Shown piece after piece: positions 28,287-37,671 of a DNA stretch of 64,000 bases; the stretch's first letter is position 1; every line of letters begins with the position of its first letter. Where the stretch lies: the NCBI RefSeq assembly GCF_947499695.1, contig NZ_CANMPQ010000001.1:868001-932000 (forward strand), read 5' to 3'. Made by a program: the position numbers and the translations under genes. This DNA comes from an uncultured Allomuricauda sp. (GTDB lineage: Bacteria > Bacteroidota > Bacteroidia > Flavobacteriales > Flavobacteriaceae). Below the pieces are notes generated by a model. The model searched no databases. It was not told the DNA's origin and saw nothing but the letters and a program-made list of their open reading frames with translations.

Positions 28287-29777
28287 ATGCCAAAAAAAGA
28301 GGAAAAGCCCAAGTACAGACAAGATGAGAATATCGTAGAAAATAAAGAGTTAAGTATTTGGGAAGCCCTGATTCCGGTTTTTGCCTTGGTGGGAATGCTC
28401 GCCTACAATGTTTATGTTTTTGGAGATGATGCCTTAAGTGGTTCCAACCAGTTTATTCTATTGCTTGGTGGAGCAGTGGCGGCTATTGTAGGTTTCTTCA
28501 ATAAGGTTTCCTACAAACAAATGATTTCTGAGGTAGCTGAAAATGTCCGTTCAACCACTGGAGCATTATTGATTCTTTTGATGGTAGGAGCCCTAGCAGG
28601 TACTTGGTTAATAAGTGGAATTATTCCGGCGATGATTTATTATGGGCTTCAAATATTGAACCCAACCATATTTTTGCCCGCCTGTGTAATTATTTGTGCT
28701 ATTATTTCTATCGCTACAGGGAGTAGTTGGACCACAGCGGCTACCGTTGGAATTGCCTTGATTGGAATTGGAGAGGCCCTGGGTGTTTCTTTAGGAATGA
28801 CAGCGGGAGCGGTTCTTTCCGGAGCCTATTTTGGAGATAAGATGTCCCCGCTAAGTGATACAACAAATCTGGCGCCGGCCATGGCGGGTGGTGAACTATT
28901 TGCACACATCAAATACATGGCATTTACCACTATCCCTACCATTACGGTGACCCTTATTGTTTTTATCATTCTTGGGTTCACCATAGATACCTCTGGAGTA
29001 GCAGATACTGAATCGATTCTTGAAAACATCAGTAACGCTTTCAATATTAATGGATGGTTATTTATAGTTCCTTTAATGGTAATTTTTATGATTATAAAAA
29101 AGGCCCCTCCCCTTTTAGCGTTGTTAATAGGAACACTTTTAGGTGGCGTTTTCGCATTAATCTTTCAACCTGACATTGTAACCACTTTGGGCGGCGGGTC
29201 TACTTTGGATTTTGAATCGGGATATAAGGGAATTTTAAACGCGATTACGGTGGACTCTGCAATTGCCACTCCTGACCCTGCATTGAACGATTTATTCTCT
29301 TCTGGTGGAATGGCTGGAATGCTAGGTACCATTTGGCTGATTGTTTGTGCCATGGTTTTTGGAGGTATTATGGATGGTATTGGAGCTTTGGAACGGATTA
29401 CCGAATCCTTGTTAAAAATGGCCAAAACTACTTTTGGACTTTTTGCAAGTACAGTAGGAAGCTGTTTAGCATTAAATGTAACTGCATCCGACCAATATTT
29501 GGCTTTAGTGGTTCCTGGTAAAATGTTTTCAAAAGCATACCAAGATAGAGGATTAGCCCCTGAGAATTTGAGTCGTACTTTGGAAGATTCCGGTACGGTC
29601 ACCTCAGTCCTTGTTCCGTGGAACACCTGTGGCGCATACCATAGTGGGGTGTTGGGCGTGAGTGTGGCGGAATACTTTGTATATGCCATTTTCAATTGGC
29701 TAAGTCCCTTTATGACTTTGCTTTTTGCTGCCTTTAGAATAAAAATCAAACAACTGGCTTCGCCGAGCGCAGCTTAA
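28287..29777 (+). CDS. nhaC: Na+/H+ antiporter NhaC family
   Basis: The 496-residue integral membrane protein has about eleven helices and the NhaC-family signatures GSSWTTAATVGIALIGIGEA and YFGDKMSPLSDTTNLAPA around residues 150-200, which surround ion-binding polar residues. It exchanges sodium for protons across the inner membrane. Some family members exchange organic acids such as malate and lactate, so with the neighbouring lyase a role in amino-acid or product exchange is possible. It lies downstream of the lyase gene on the same strand. Confidence 0.9.
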   Translation: MPKKEEKPKYRQDENIVENKELSIWEALIPVFALVGMLAYNVYVFGDDALSGSNQFILLLGGAVAAIVGFFNKVSYKQMISEVAENVRSTTGALLILLMVGALAGTWLISGIIPAMIYYGLQILNPTIFLPACVIICAIISIATGSSWTTAATVGIALIGIGEALGVSLGMTAGAVLSGAYFGDKMSPLSDTTNLAPAMAGGELFAHIKYMAFTTIPTITVTLIVFIILGFTIDTSGVADTESILENISNAFNINGWLFIVPLMVIFMIIKKAPPLLALLIGTLLGGVFALIFQPDIVTTLGGGSTLDFESGYKGILNAITVDSAIATPDPALNDLFSSGGMAGMLGTIWLIVCAMVFGGIMDGIGALERITESLLKMAKTTFGLFASTVGSCLALNVTASDQYLALVVPGKMFSKAYQDRGLAPENLSRTLEDSGTVTSVLVPWNTCGAYHSGVLGVSVAEYFVYAIFNWLSPFMTLLFAAFRIKIKQLASPSAA

Positions 29778-29870
29778 GGTTTCACTTAAATTCTGGTTAA
29801 ATATTTCGCAGAATGCATTTCATTCAGCTTTAATATTTTTACCTTCACACTTAATTTAATCAAGACAAAA

Positions 29871-30377
29871 ATGGCATCAATAACTTTGGGTGGAAGCCCT
29901 GCAAATACTGTTGGCGAGTTACCTACTATCAATTCGTCAGCTCCTAGTTTCAATTTGACAAAATCTGACCTTTCACAAGTTTCATTGTCCGATTATGCGG
30001 GACATAAATTGGTTCTAAATATATTCCCAAGTGTTGATACTGGTACTTGTGCGCAATCTGTAAGACAGTTCAATGAGGAAGCAGCTGAATTAGGAGATAC
30101 AAAGATTTTGTGCATTTCCAAAGACCTTCCTTTTGCTCAAAAAAGATTTTGCGGAGCAGAGGGCATTGAAAATGTAGAAATGTTGTCAGACTACAAAACG
30201 GGGACGTTCGGCCAGGAGTACGGAGTTACTTTTGCTGATAGCGCTTTTGCTACATTGCTTTCGAGATCTATTGTGGTTATTGACAAAGATGGAAATGTGG
30301 TATATACAGAACAAGTTGCTGAAACTGGTGATGAACCCAATTATAAAGCTGCTTTGGAAGCGTTGATGGATGCCTAA
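29871..30377 (+). CDS. tpx: thiol peroxidase (atypical 2-Cys peroxiredoxin)
   Basis: The 168-residue protein has the peroxidatic cysteine in SVDTGTCAQSVRQFNEE (about Cys62) and the resolving cysteine in QKRFCG (about Cys96), both at normal Tpx spacing. It reduces hydroperoxides using thioredoxin. The length matches the family. Its stop overlaps the start of dgkA by 8 bases, so the two are translated as a pair. Confidence 0.95.
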   Translation: MASITLGGSPANTVGELPTINSSAPSFNLTKSDLSQVSLSDYAGHKLVLNIFPSVDTGTCAQSVRQFNEEAAELGDTKILCISKDLPFAQKRFCGAEGIENVEMLSDYKTGTFGQEYGVTFADSAFATLLSRSIVVIDKDGNVVYTEQVAETGDEPNYKAALEALMDA

Positions 30378-30735
30378 GGAATCTTTTCTAAAAAATAGAA
30401 TTCGGAGTGTCGGTTACGCCATCATAGGCATGATTCTTTTACTAAGGACCGAAGCCAGCATCAAAATTCAATTTGTAATTGCGATACTGATGACTGGAGC
30501 AGGGTTTTATTTTGAAATTTCCAAAACAGAATGGATTGTACAACTTATGGCCATTGGCATGGTAATGGGCATTGAAGGACTCAATACCGCTGTCGAAAAA
30601 ATTGCAGATTACGTACAACCCGAAAACGACCCAAAAATTGGTTTTATCAAAGACGTTTCGGCTGGTGCAGTAATGATTGTATCTTTAATCGCTAGCATAA
30701 TTGGACTTATTATTTACATCCCAAAATTCGCATAA
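30370..30735 (+). CDS. dgkA: diacylglycerol kinase family membrane protein
   Basis: The 121-residue protein has three membrane helices and the DgkA signature GIEGLNTAVEKIADY at about 73-87. It phosphorylates diacylglycerol or undecaprenol with ATP at the inner membrane, recycling lipid intermediates. The ATG at 30370 lies inside the last codons of tpx. Downstream, 63 bases lead to ftsK, with a promoter-like element between. Confidence 0.92.
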   Translation: MPKESFLKNRIRSVGYAIIGMILLLRTEASIKIQFVIAILMTGAGFYFEISKTEWIVQLMAIGMVMGIEGLNTAVEKIADYVQPENDPKIGFIKDVSAGAVMIVSLIASIIGLIIYIPKFA

Positions 30736-30763
30736 GTAACATCCATAGATGTTCCAAGCATCG

Positions 30764-30771
30764 TAAATTTG
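30764..30771 (+). promoter_or_regulatory. putative -7 promoter element TAAATTTG for ftsK
   Basis: The octamer matches the Bacteroidota -7 consensus TAnnTTTG exactly and lies 27 bases before the ftsK ATG. No clear TTG is seen at the matching upstream distance, so strength is uncertain. Confidence 0.45.
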
Positions 30772-30798
30772 TAAATTAGCCCCCATATTAGCAGATGA

Positions 30799-33168
30799 AT
30801 GGCAAAAAAAAGGACTAAATCCAAAAAACCTACACCCGCCAAGAAAAGAGCTTCACTAAAGCTCTCCAAACAAAACAAGATTATTTTTGGTAGTCTGTTG
30901 ATTGTACTCAGCATTGCTTTGTTCTTTTCTTTTATGTCCTATTATTTCACTTGGCAGGAAGATCAGAGTATTCTGGAACAATTCAATGATAGAAACGCCC
31001 AGGCAAGCAACTTACTCAACAAACTTGGAGCGAGTATCAGTCACTTTTTTATGTACAAAGGCTTTGGGCTTGCTTCATTTGTATTTCCCCTTTTGCTGGC
31101 CGTAACTGGCCTCTATCTCTTTTTAGGATTACCCACTAAAGGACTTATAAGCAAATGGATATGGGGATTGACAGGAATCATTTGGACTTCTATCGCTTTA
31201 GGGTTTTTCGCAATCGAACAACCGCTTCTCGGCGGCCTGATTGGTTTTGAAATGAATGATTTCCTTCAAGACTATACAGGGAAAATCGGTGTATTCCTAT
31301 TGCTTGTCTTTGTTTTGATGGTCATATTGGTTCGTCTTTTCAACTTTACACCAGAAGGTATAGTCAAATTTTTTAGTTCGCAAAAGAAACAACTCTCAAC
31401 TGACCTTGGAAAAGGAAAATCCGCGGAACCTATAATTAAAGAGGATATAAGCATCGAACTCAGTACAAAAGAAGAGGTTCCGGTCAAGGTGGACGCCTAC
31501 ACCCATAAAAATGATATTCCTCCACTACAGAATGAGGCTGGCTTAGATGTCAATTTGCCTGAGCAGGAAGAGCTGGACATTGATTTAAAGGTTGAAAAAA
31601 TCACCGAGGAAAAAGAAGAGAAGGATATAAAAGCAGATAAACTAGTCAAAGACTTTGGTGAGTTTGACCCAAAATTGGAATTGGGCAATTATAAATTCCC
31701 TCCATTAGACCTTTTGGATCAGCATGGTGCAACTGGTGGGATTACCATCAACCAAGAAGAGCTTGAGGAGAATAAAAATCGTATTGTAAGCACGCTTAAA
31801 AATTACAAGATTGGTATTGCTCAGATTAAGGCGACCATTGGACCAACAGTTACCTTATATGAAATTGTTCCAGAAGCTGGCGTTCGTATTTCCAAAATCA
31901 AAAATTTGGAAGACGACATCGCACTTTCATTGGCGGCTTTGGGGATTCGGATAATCGCACCTATCCCGGGTAAAGGAACTATTGGTATAGAAGTTCCAAA
32001 CAAAAATGCAACCATAGTTTCCATGCGATCTGTGATTGCATCCAAAAAATTTCAGAATGCAGAAATGGAACTCCCGATTGCATTTGGAAAAACAATCAGC
32101 AATGAAACTTTTGTGGTTGACCTGGCTAAAATGCCCCACATGCTTATGGCTGGTGCCACTGGTCAAGGTAAGTCTGTGGGCTTAAACGCTGTCCTCACTT
32201 CCTTGCTCTATAAAAAGCATCCTGCGGAGGTTAAATTCATTTTGGTAGACCCGAAAAAAGTCGAACTGACACTTTATAATAAGATAGAGCGTCATTTTTT
32301 GGCTAAACTTCCCGATTCTGAAGACGCAATAATTACGGATAACACTAAGGTAATCCATACACTGAATTCGCTCTGTATTGAGATGGACAACCGATATGAG
32401 CTGCTGAAGTTGGCCATGGTAAGAAACATTAAAGAGTATAATGTAAAGTTCAAGGCTCGAAAACTCAACCCAAATGATGGACACAAGTTTTTACCCTACA
32501 TTGTTTTGGTCATTGATGAGTTTGCAGATTTGATCATGACAGCGGGTAAAGAAGTTGAAACCCCCATCGCTCGACTAGCGCAATTGGCAAGAGCTATTGG
32601 TATCCACTTGATTATCGCAACACAACGTCCATCTGTGAACGTGATTACCGGAATTATCAAAGCCAACTTTCCTGCGCGTATTGCTTTTAGGGTTACTTCC
32701 AAAATTGATTCCAGGACCATTTTAGATACCCAAGGGGCAGATCAGTTAATTGGTCGGGGTGATATGCTATTTACCCAGGGGAACGATGTCACTCGATTGC
32801 AATGTGCCTTTGTGGATACCCCAGAAGTTGGAAAAATTACAGAATATATTGGCTCGCAACGAGCTTATCCAGATGCTCACTTACTGCCAGAATATGTCGG
32901 TGAAGATTCTGGCACGGGGATTGATATTGACATTGCAGACAGGGATAGTATGTTCCGAGATGCGGCCGAAGTTATTGTTACCGCGCAGCAAGGTTCAGCT
33001 TCTTTGATTCAAAGAAAACTGAAATTGGGGTACAACCGAGCAGGCAGAATTATTGACCAATTGGAGGCCGCTGGAATTGTAGGACCATTTGAAGGAAGCA
33101 AAGCTCGACAGGTATTGGTGCCAGACATTTTAGCCCTGGAACAACTTTTAGAAAACGAAAGAAATTAA
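30799..33168 (+). CDS. ftsK: DNA translocase FtsK
   Basis: The 789-residue protein has a basic N-terminus, about four membrane helices (about 33-185), an acidic linker, then the alpha/beta motor with Walker A GATGQGKSVG (about 452-461) and Walker B VLVIDEFADL (about 570), and the C-terminal gamma winged helix (about 715-780) that reads chromosome polarity signals. It anchors at the division septum and pumps DNA to resolve chromosome dimers. It heads the run lolA, lptF/G, ribB on the same strand, with spacings of 4 bases or less. Confidence 0.97.
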   Translation: MAKKRTKSKKPTPAKKRASLKLSKQNKIIFGSLLIVLSIALFFSFMSYYFTWQEDQSILEQFNDRNAQASNLLNKLGASISHFFMYKGFGLASFVFPLLLAVTGLYLFLGLPTKGLISKWIWGLTGIIWTSIALGFFAIEQPLLGGLIGFEMNDFLQDYTGKIGVFLLLVFVLMVILVRLFNFTPEGIVKFFSSQKKQLSTDLGKGKSAEPIIKEDISIELSTKEEVPVKVDAYTHKNDIPPLQNEAGLDVNLPEQEELDIDLKVEKITEEKEEKDIKADKLVKDFGEFDPKLELGNYKFPPLDLLDQHGATGGITINQEELEENKNRIVSTLKNYKIGIAQIKATIGPTVTLYEIVPEAGVRISKIKNLEDDIALSLAALGIRIIAPIPGKGTIGIEVPNKNATIVSMRSVIASKKFQNAEMELPIAFGKTISNETFVVDLAKMPHMLMAGATGQGKSVGLNAVLTSLLYKKHPAEVKFILVDPKKVELTLYNKIERHFLAKLPDSEDAIITDNTKVIHTLNSLCIEMDNRYELLKLAMVRNIKEYNVKFKARKLNPNDGHKFLPYIVLVIDEFADLIMTAGKEVETPIARLAQLARAIGIHLIIATQRPSVNVITGIIKANFPARIAFRVTSKIDSRTILDTQGADQLIGRGDMLFTQGNDVTRLQCAFVDTPEVGKITEYIGSQRAYPDAHLLPEYVGEDSGTGIDIDIADRDSMFRDAAEVIVTAQQGSASLIQRKLKLGYNRAGRIIDQLEAAGIVGPFEGSKARQVLVPDILALEQLLENERN

Positions 33169-33172
33169 AATC

Positions 33173-33820
33173 ATGAACAAAAAAAATATACTCCTTTTAG
33201 TACTTTTTGCCTTTGGCATTTTTGCAAACGGACAAAACTCTTCAAAAGCCAAGACATTATTGGATGAAGTCTACTCAAAGGCAACCAGCTACGACAATAT
33301 CTATATTGATTTTCAGTCCACATTGGAAAATACTGAAGCTAACATCAAACAAGACACTAATGGTCACGTTACCCTAAGCGGTGATAAATACTTACTGGAT
33401 TATTTGGGTGCACAACAATTGAATGATGGGAAGAAAGTATATACTATTGTGCCTGAAAATGAAGAAGTGACCATTGAAGATGTTACCGAGGATGATAATA
33501 CAGTTACCCCTTCGAAAATGTTAACTTTTTATAGAACAGGGCATAACTATAAATGGGATATTCTTCAAAATGTGGGTGGAAGAAAAATTCAATATGTAAA
33601 ATTGACTCCTATTGATTCAAATGCTGAGATAAAGTCCATTCTATTGGGTGTTGACACTCAAACCAAGCACATTTATAAGTTAATTCAAACAGGGGAAAAC
33701 GGGACAAAAACCACTTTAACTGTTAATTCTTTTAAAACCAATCAGCCCCTCTCAAGTACACTTTTTACCTTTAACACGAAAAAGTACGAGGACAAAGGGT
33801 ACTACATCATAAGAAACTAA
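33173..33820 (+). CDS. lolA: outer membrane lipoprotein carrier protein LolA family
   Basis: The 215-residue periplasmic protein has a signal peptide ending at about residue 20 (FANGQ) and the LolA-like fold: the central pattern LSGDKYLLDYLGAQQLNDGKKVYTIVPE followed by PSKMLTFYRTGH. It shuttles lipoproteins from the inner to the outer membrane. It begins 4 bases after the ftsK stop and is followed 4 bases later by the LptF/G gene; this envelope-maintenance order is common in Flavobacteriaceae. Confidence 0.9.
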   Translation: MNKKNILLLVLFAFGIFANGQNSSKAKTLLDEVYSKATSYDNIYIDFQSTLENTEANIKQDTNGHVTLSGDKYLLDYLGAQQLNDGKKVYTIVPENEEVTIEDVTEDDNTVTPSKMLTFYRTGHNYKWDILQNVGGRKIQYVKLTPIDSNAEIKSILLGVDTQTKHIYKLIQTGENGTKTTLTVNSFKTNQPLSSTLFTFNTKKYEDKGYYIIRN

Positions 33821-33824
33821 TGCA

Positions 33825-35333
33825 TTGAAAATACTAGACCGGTATATATTATCCCGATTTCTGTACAACTTCTTTAGCGCATTTTTTATCCTGATAGTGA
33901 TATTCATTTTTCAGGGTATCTGGCTCTTTATCGATGACTTGGCGGGTAAAGGTCTGGGAATTGTCATCATTGGAAAGTTCATTTTCTACTTTATCCCTAC
34001 CCTAGTAGACAAGGTGTTGCCACTTACCGTGCTACTATCCTCCATTCTTACTTTTGGAACTTTTGCCGAGAATTATGAGTTCGCAGCTATGAAAGCCTCG
34101 GGAATATCCCTGCAAAGAGGTATGAGAAGCCTTATAATCTATGTGATTTTTCTAGGAGGTGTCACCTTCTTTTTTGCCAATAATGTAATTCCAAAATCAG
34201 AGCAGAAAATGTTCAACCTTCGTAGAAATATTGCCAAGGTAAAACCCGCAGCGGCAATTACCGAAGGTGTTTTCAGTGACTTTGAAGGAACAGGTGAGGG
34301 CATGAACATTAAGGTGGATAAAAAATATGGCGAACAAGACCGTTTTTTGGACAATGTTATTATCCATCAGAAAACCAAACAAAACGTAAACAATACTGTT
34401 ATAAAGGCGAAGGCCGGAGAATTAATCAGTAGCGAGGATTCCGATATCATTCAATTGGTGTTAAAAGATGGCAATTATTATAATGAGCATAAGCCAAAAT
34501 CAATTAAGGAGAAGAGAAAGCATCCCTTTGTCAAAATGAAATTTGAAACCTACACCATCAACATTGACATCTCAGAACTCAATAACCAGGACCTAGAGGA
34601 GGATGGAAACATTACCACCGATAAGATGAAAAATGTTAGTCGGCTAATCAAAGATATCGACTCATTGGGTAAGAACAACCTCGAAAAAGTTGAAGCTTTT
34701 TCCAAAAACATCACAAATCGAATGGGAGCTTTTCCCGTTCCGTCAAAAAAAGACAGTCTAGAAATAAAAGCAGCCAAATCATCACCAAGAATTAAGACTG
34801 CAACGGAAGATGAAAAACAAAGAGACAGCATACAGACCATAGAAGAATTAATTCAAAGCTTGCCTGAATGGCAAAGAACTCAGGTGGTGAAAAGTGCCAA
34901 AAACTCGGTTTCTGGAATAAAGAACAGTGTGATTGCCAAAAAGGACGAATTACAAAAACGGTTTAAATTTTATCATGGCCATATTTTATCGCTTCATAAA
35001 AAATGGGCTTTGGCTTTTTCATGTATTATTCTATTCTTTGTTGGAGCGCCTTTGGGAGCCATTATAAGAAAAGGTGGACTTGGATTGCCTATGGTGATTG
35101 CCATAATCCTCTTTTTAACGTATTACTTTTTAGGAGTTTTTGCCGGAAATTATGCCAAAGAAGGAAACATACACCCCATTCTAGGTGCTTGGCTTCCGAC
35201 CTTGATCATGCTCCCAATGGGTATCTCATTGACCCGCAGGGCCACCGCGGATAAAGGACTTATAGGTTTTGGGCATATATTTGATGGCATCAAAAATCTC
35301 TTTAAAAAGAAAGAAAACAATTCCGAAGATTAA
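33825..35333 (+). CDS. LptF/LptG family lipopolysaccharide export permease
   Basis: The 502-residue protein has membrane helices at about 11-35, 52-75 and 95-118, a large periplasmic beta-jellyroll part, then about three helices after residue 390. This is the LptF/LptG (YjgP/YjgQ) permease layout, which extracts lipopolysaccharide with LptB. The periplasmic part is longer than usual, with a charged insertion around 265-375. The only workable start is TTG at 33825: the nearby ATG at 33820 runs into a stop after one codon. It ends overlapping the ATG of ribB by one base. Confidence 0.9.
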   Translation: MKILDRYILSRFLYNFFSAFFILIVIFIFQGIWLFIDDLAGKGLGIVIIGKFIFYFIPTLVDKVLPLTVLLSSILTFGTFAENYEFAAMKASGISLQRGMRSLIIYVIFLGGVTFFFANNVIPKSEQKMFNLRRNIAKVKPAAAITEGVFSDFEGTGEGMNIKVDKKYGEQDRFLDNVIIHQKTKQNVNNTVIKAKAGELISSEDSDIIQLVLKDGNYYNEHKPKSIKEKRKHPFVKMKFETYTINIDISELNNQDLEEDGNITTDKMKNVSRLIKDIDSLGKNNLEKVEAFSKNITNRMGAFPVPSKKDSLEIKAAKSSPRIKTATEDEKQRDSIQTIEELIQSLPEWQRTQVVKSAKNSVSGIKNSVIAKKDELQKRFKFYHGHILSLHKKWALAFSCIILFFVGAPLGAIIRKGGLGLPMVIAIILFLTYYFLGVFAGNYAKEGNIHPILGAWLPTLIMLPMGISLTRRATADKGLIGFGHIFDGIKNLFKKKENNSED

Positions 35334-36475
35334 TGACCACTAGTAAAGAAGGTAAAATACAGTTAAACGCCATTGAAGATGCCATTGAGGACATCAGACA
35401 AGGCAAAGTTATCATTGTTGTAGATGATGAAAACCGAGAGAATGAAGGAGACTTTGTGGCCGCTGCGGAATTGATCACTCCAGAAACCATAAATTTCATG
35501 GCCAAACATGGTCGTGGTCTCATCTGTGCTCCACTTACCGAGGGTCGTTGCGAAGATCTTGGGTTGCATAAAATGGTCACCCATAACTCTGACCCGTTGG
35601 AAACTGCGTTTACGGTTTCTGTGGACCTCCGTGGAAACGGAGTAACCACAGGTATTTCAGCTGCTGATAGAGCCAAAACAGTTATAGCCCTTACCGAACT
35701 CAATACCAAGCCCCATGATTTGGCTCGTCCTGGTCATATTTTCCCTTTGATTGCGAAAGAAGGAGGCGTATTGCGACGAACTGGACATACGGAAGCTGCT
35801 ATAGATTTTGCCCGCTTGGCCGATTTAAAACCGGCTGGGGTTATTGTGGAAATCATGAACGAAGATGGCAGTATGGCCAGACTACCGCAACTGGTTGAAG
35901 TTGCCAAAAAGTTTGACCTTAAGATTGTGTCCATTGAGGATTTGATTGCCTATCGCATGGAACACGATAGCTTGATTGAACGAAAAGAGGCTTTCGATAT
36001 TAAAACCCGCTTTGGTGATTTTCGATTACACGCATACAAACAAACCACCAATGATCAAGTACATATTGCTTTGGTCAAAGGTACATGGAAGGCCGGAGAA
36101 CCTATACTTACGCGAATAAATTCAACCTTGATCAATAACGATATGTTGGGTACTTTGACAAACAACCCGGATGAAACCCTGCAAAAAATGTTTGATGCAT
36201 TGCATGCTGAGGAAAAAGGTGCAATGATTTTTATTAATCAAGGCAATCAACATATGAACTTATTGGGACGACTGGCTGAATTAAAAAAATTACAAGCGCA
36301 AGGTGTTCATAAAGCACCGAAAATAGATATGGATACCAAAGATTTTGGAATTGGTGCCCAGATTCTTCACGATCTTGATATTTCCAAAATCCGATTGTTG
36401 ACCAATTCACGTCAGACACGCCGTGTAGGAATGGTGGGCTATGGTTTGGAAATTGTAGAGTATGTGACCTACTAA
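35333..36475 (+). CDS. ribB: 3,4-dihydroxy-2-butanone 4-phosphate synthase with degenerate GTP cyclohydrolase II domain
   Basis: The 380-residue protein has an N-terminal RibB domain (about 1-210) with the metal/substrate motif DDENRENEGDF and RPGHIFPL, so it should make the four-carbon riboflavin precursor from ribulose 5-phosphate. The C-terminal half (about 215-380) aligns with GTP cyclohydrolase II, but where the zinc cysteines (CLTGD..GSLRCDCG type) should be it reads INSTLINNDMLGTLTNNPD with no cysteine, so this half is probably not a cyclohydrolase. It overlaps lptF/G by one base, and its stop overlaps that of the convergent aminotransferase. Confidence 0.92.
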   Translation: MTTSKEGKIQLNAIEDAIEDIRQGKVIIVVDDENRENEGDFVAAAELITPETINFMAKHGRGLICAPLTEGRCEDLGLHKMVTHNSDPLETAFTVSVDLRGNGVTTGISAADRAKTVIALTELNTKPHDLARPGHIFPLIAKEGGVLRRTGHTEAAIDFARLADLKPAGVIVEIMNEDGSMARLPQLVEVAKKFDLKIVSIEDLIAYRMEHDSLIERKEAFDIKTRFGDFRLHAYKQTTNDQVHIALVKGTWKAGEPILTRINSTLINNDMLGTLTNNPDETLQKMFDALHAEEKGAMIFINQGNQHMNLLGRLAELKKLQAQGVHKAPKIDMDTKDFGIGAQILHDLDISKIRLLTNSRQTRRVGMVGYGLEIVEYVTY

Positions 36476-37665
36476 AGCACTTGCTGAATTGCTTCCACCA
36501 TCTTTTCTGCCCGATCACGCACTTCATCTTCGGACCAAGCTAGTTTGATGAGACACGAAATGTTTCGACCCACCCAATGATCAGAAGCCGAAAAATCAGA
36601 TTTGGTATAGTCAGGCAGTGTATCAATAACATCTTGTGGGAGTTTACCTAACGATTTTAATTCGGTAAGATGTTTCCATTTGCGATAATAGTGCCAATTG
36701 TTATCATACCAATAAAAACAGCCATCAACTCCAGTTTTGATCAGACTTTTTTGAGCATTTCTTGTGATATCTTCCGAGGGAAGGAAAAAATTTAAAAAAG
36801 AATAGTTTTCCTCTCCCCCATCTGGAACCCGTCTGAACACCACTTCTGGAATTTGTGAAAGCGCATCCCTTAAAATGGTATAGTTTCTTTTTTGAATGGC
36901 AATGAACTCATCCAAACGGTCAACCTGAGCAAGTCCTACCGCAGCATTTAGTTCGGATATTCTGAAGTTATATCCCAAAAATGGGTGCTGTTCTGCTCCC
37001 CTATCATTTCCTAAATGGTCATGTCCGTGATCGGAATATTTATGTGCATTTTGATAATAGTCTTCATTATTGGTAATCACGGCTCCACCCTCGCCACAGG
37101 TAATCGTTTTTACATAATCGAAGGAAAAACAACCCAAATCCCCAATACTTCCCAAAGGTTTGCCGCGAAAACTTCCGCCTATGGCTTGACAAGCATCTTC
37201 CAATAGAAGTAAATCGTGCTTTATACAAATGGACTGTAACGCACCCAAATCTGCCATAGAGCCGCACATATGTACAGGCATAATCACTTTTGTTCTTTTA
37301 GTGATGGCTGCTTCAACAGCTTTTGGGTCCAGAGTCAATGTATCATCCACATCCACCAAAACAGGAACAGCTCCTAAAGCCAATATGGATTCAAAACTTG
37401 CAACAAAGGTAAAGGTGGGCATAATGACCTCATCCCCTGCTCCAATGCCAGCGCTTGCTAAAGCAACCGTCAAAGCCGCCGTGCCGCTGCTAACCAAATG
37501 TGTATGTTGCACCTGCATTTTTCTGGAAAGTGCCTTTTCCAGTTCTTCTGCTTTCCAATGCCCCTTGCGCATACCGTCAAAGCCATAACGCATCAATACT
37601 CCAGAATCAAGCACATCTTGCACCTGTTCCCGTTCCTTATTTCCAAAAAGTTCGAATCCCGGCAT
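36472..37665 (-). CDS. DegT/DnrJ/EryC1/StrS family PLP aminotransferase
   Basis: The 397-residue sugar aminotransferase-type enzyme has FSFDYVKTITCGEGGAV, containing the PLP-binding lysine at about residue 186, and the N-terminal substrate motif SSGTAALTVALASAGIGAGDEV. Members transfer an amino group to keto-sugars for surface glycans or antibiotics. No sugar-nucleotide gene lies nearby, so the product is unknown. It precedes the TauE-like gene's 3' side with 6 bases between, and both are minus strand, so they may be co-transcribed. Its 3' end overlaps ribB. Confidence 0.9.
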   Translation of the reverse strand: MPGFELFGNKEREQVQDVLDSGVLMRYGFDGMRKGHWKAEELEKALSRKMQVQHTHLVSSGTAALTVALASAGIGAGDEVIMPTFTFVASFESILALGAVPVLVDVDDTLTLDPKAVEAAITKRTKVIMPVHMCGSMADLGALQSICIKHDLLLLEDACQAIGGSFRGKPLGSIGDLGCFSFDYVKTITCGEGGAVITNNEDYYQNAHKYSDHGHDHLGNDRGAEQHPFLGYNFRISELNAAVGLAQVDRLDEFIAIQKRNYTILRDALSQIPEVVFRRVPDGGEENYSFLNFFLPSEDITRNAQKSLIKTGVDGCFYWYDNNWHYYRKWKHLTELKSLGKLPQDVIDTLPDYTKSDFSASDHWVGRNISCLIKLAWSEDEVRDRAEKMVEAIQQVL

Positions 37666-37671
37666 AACTAT

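Noticed and set aside
29165..29749. 194-codon minus-strand frame opposite nhaC
   Set aside because: A shadow of a well-supported gene; composition follows the complementary codons.
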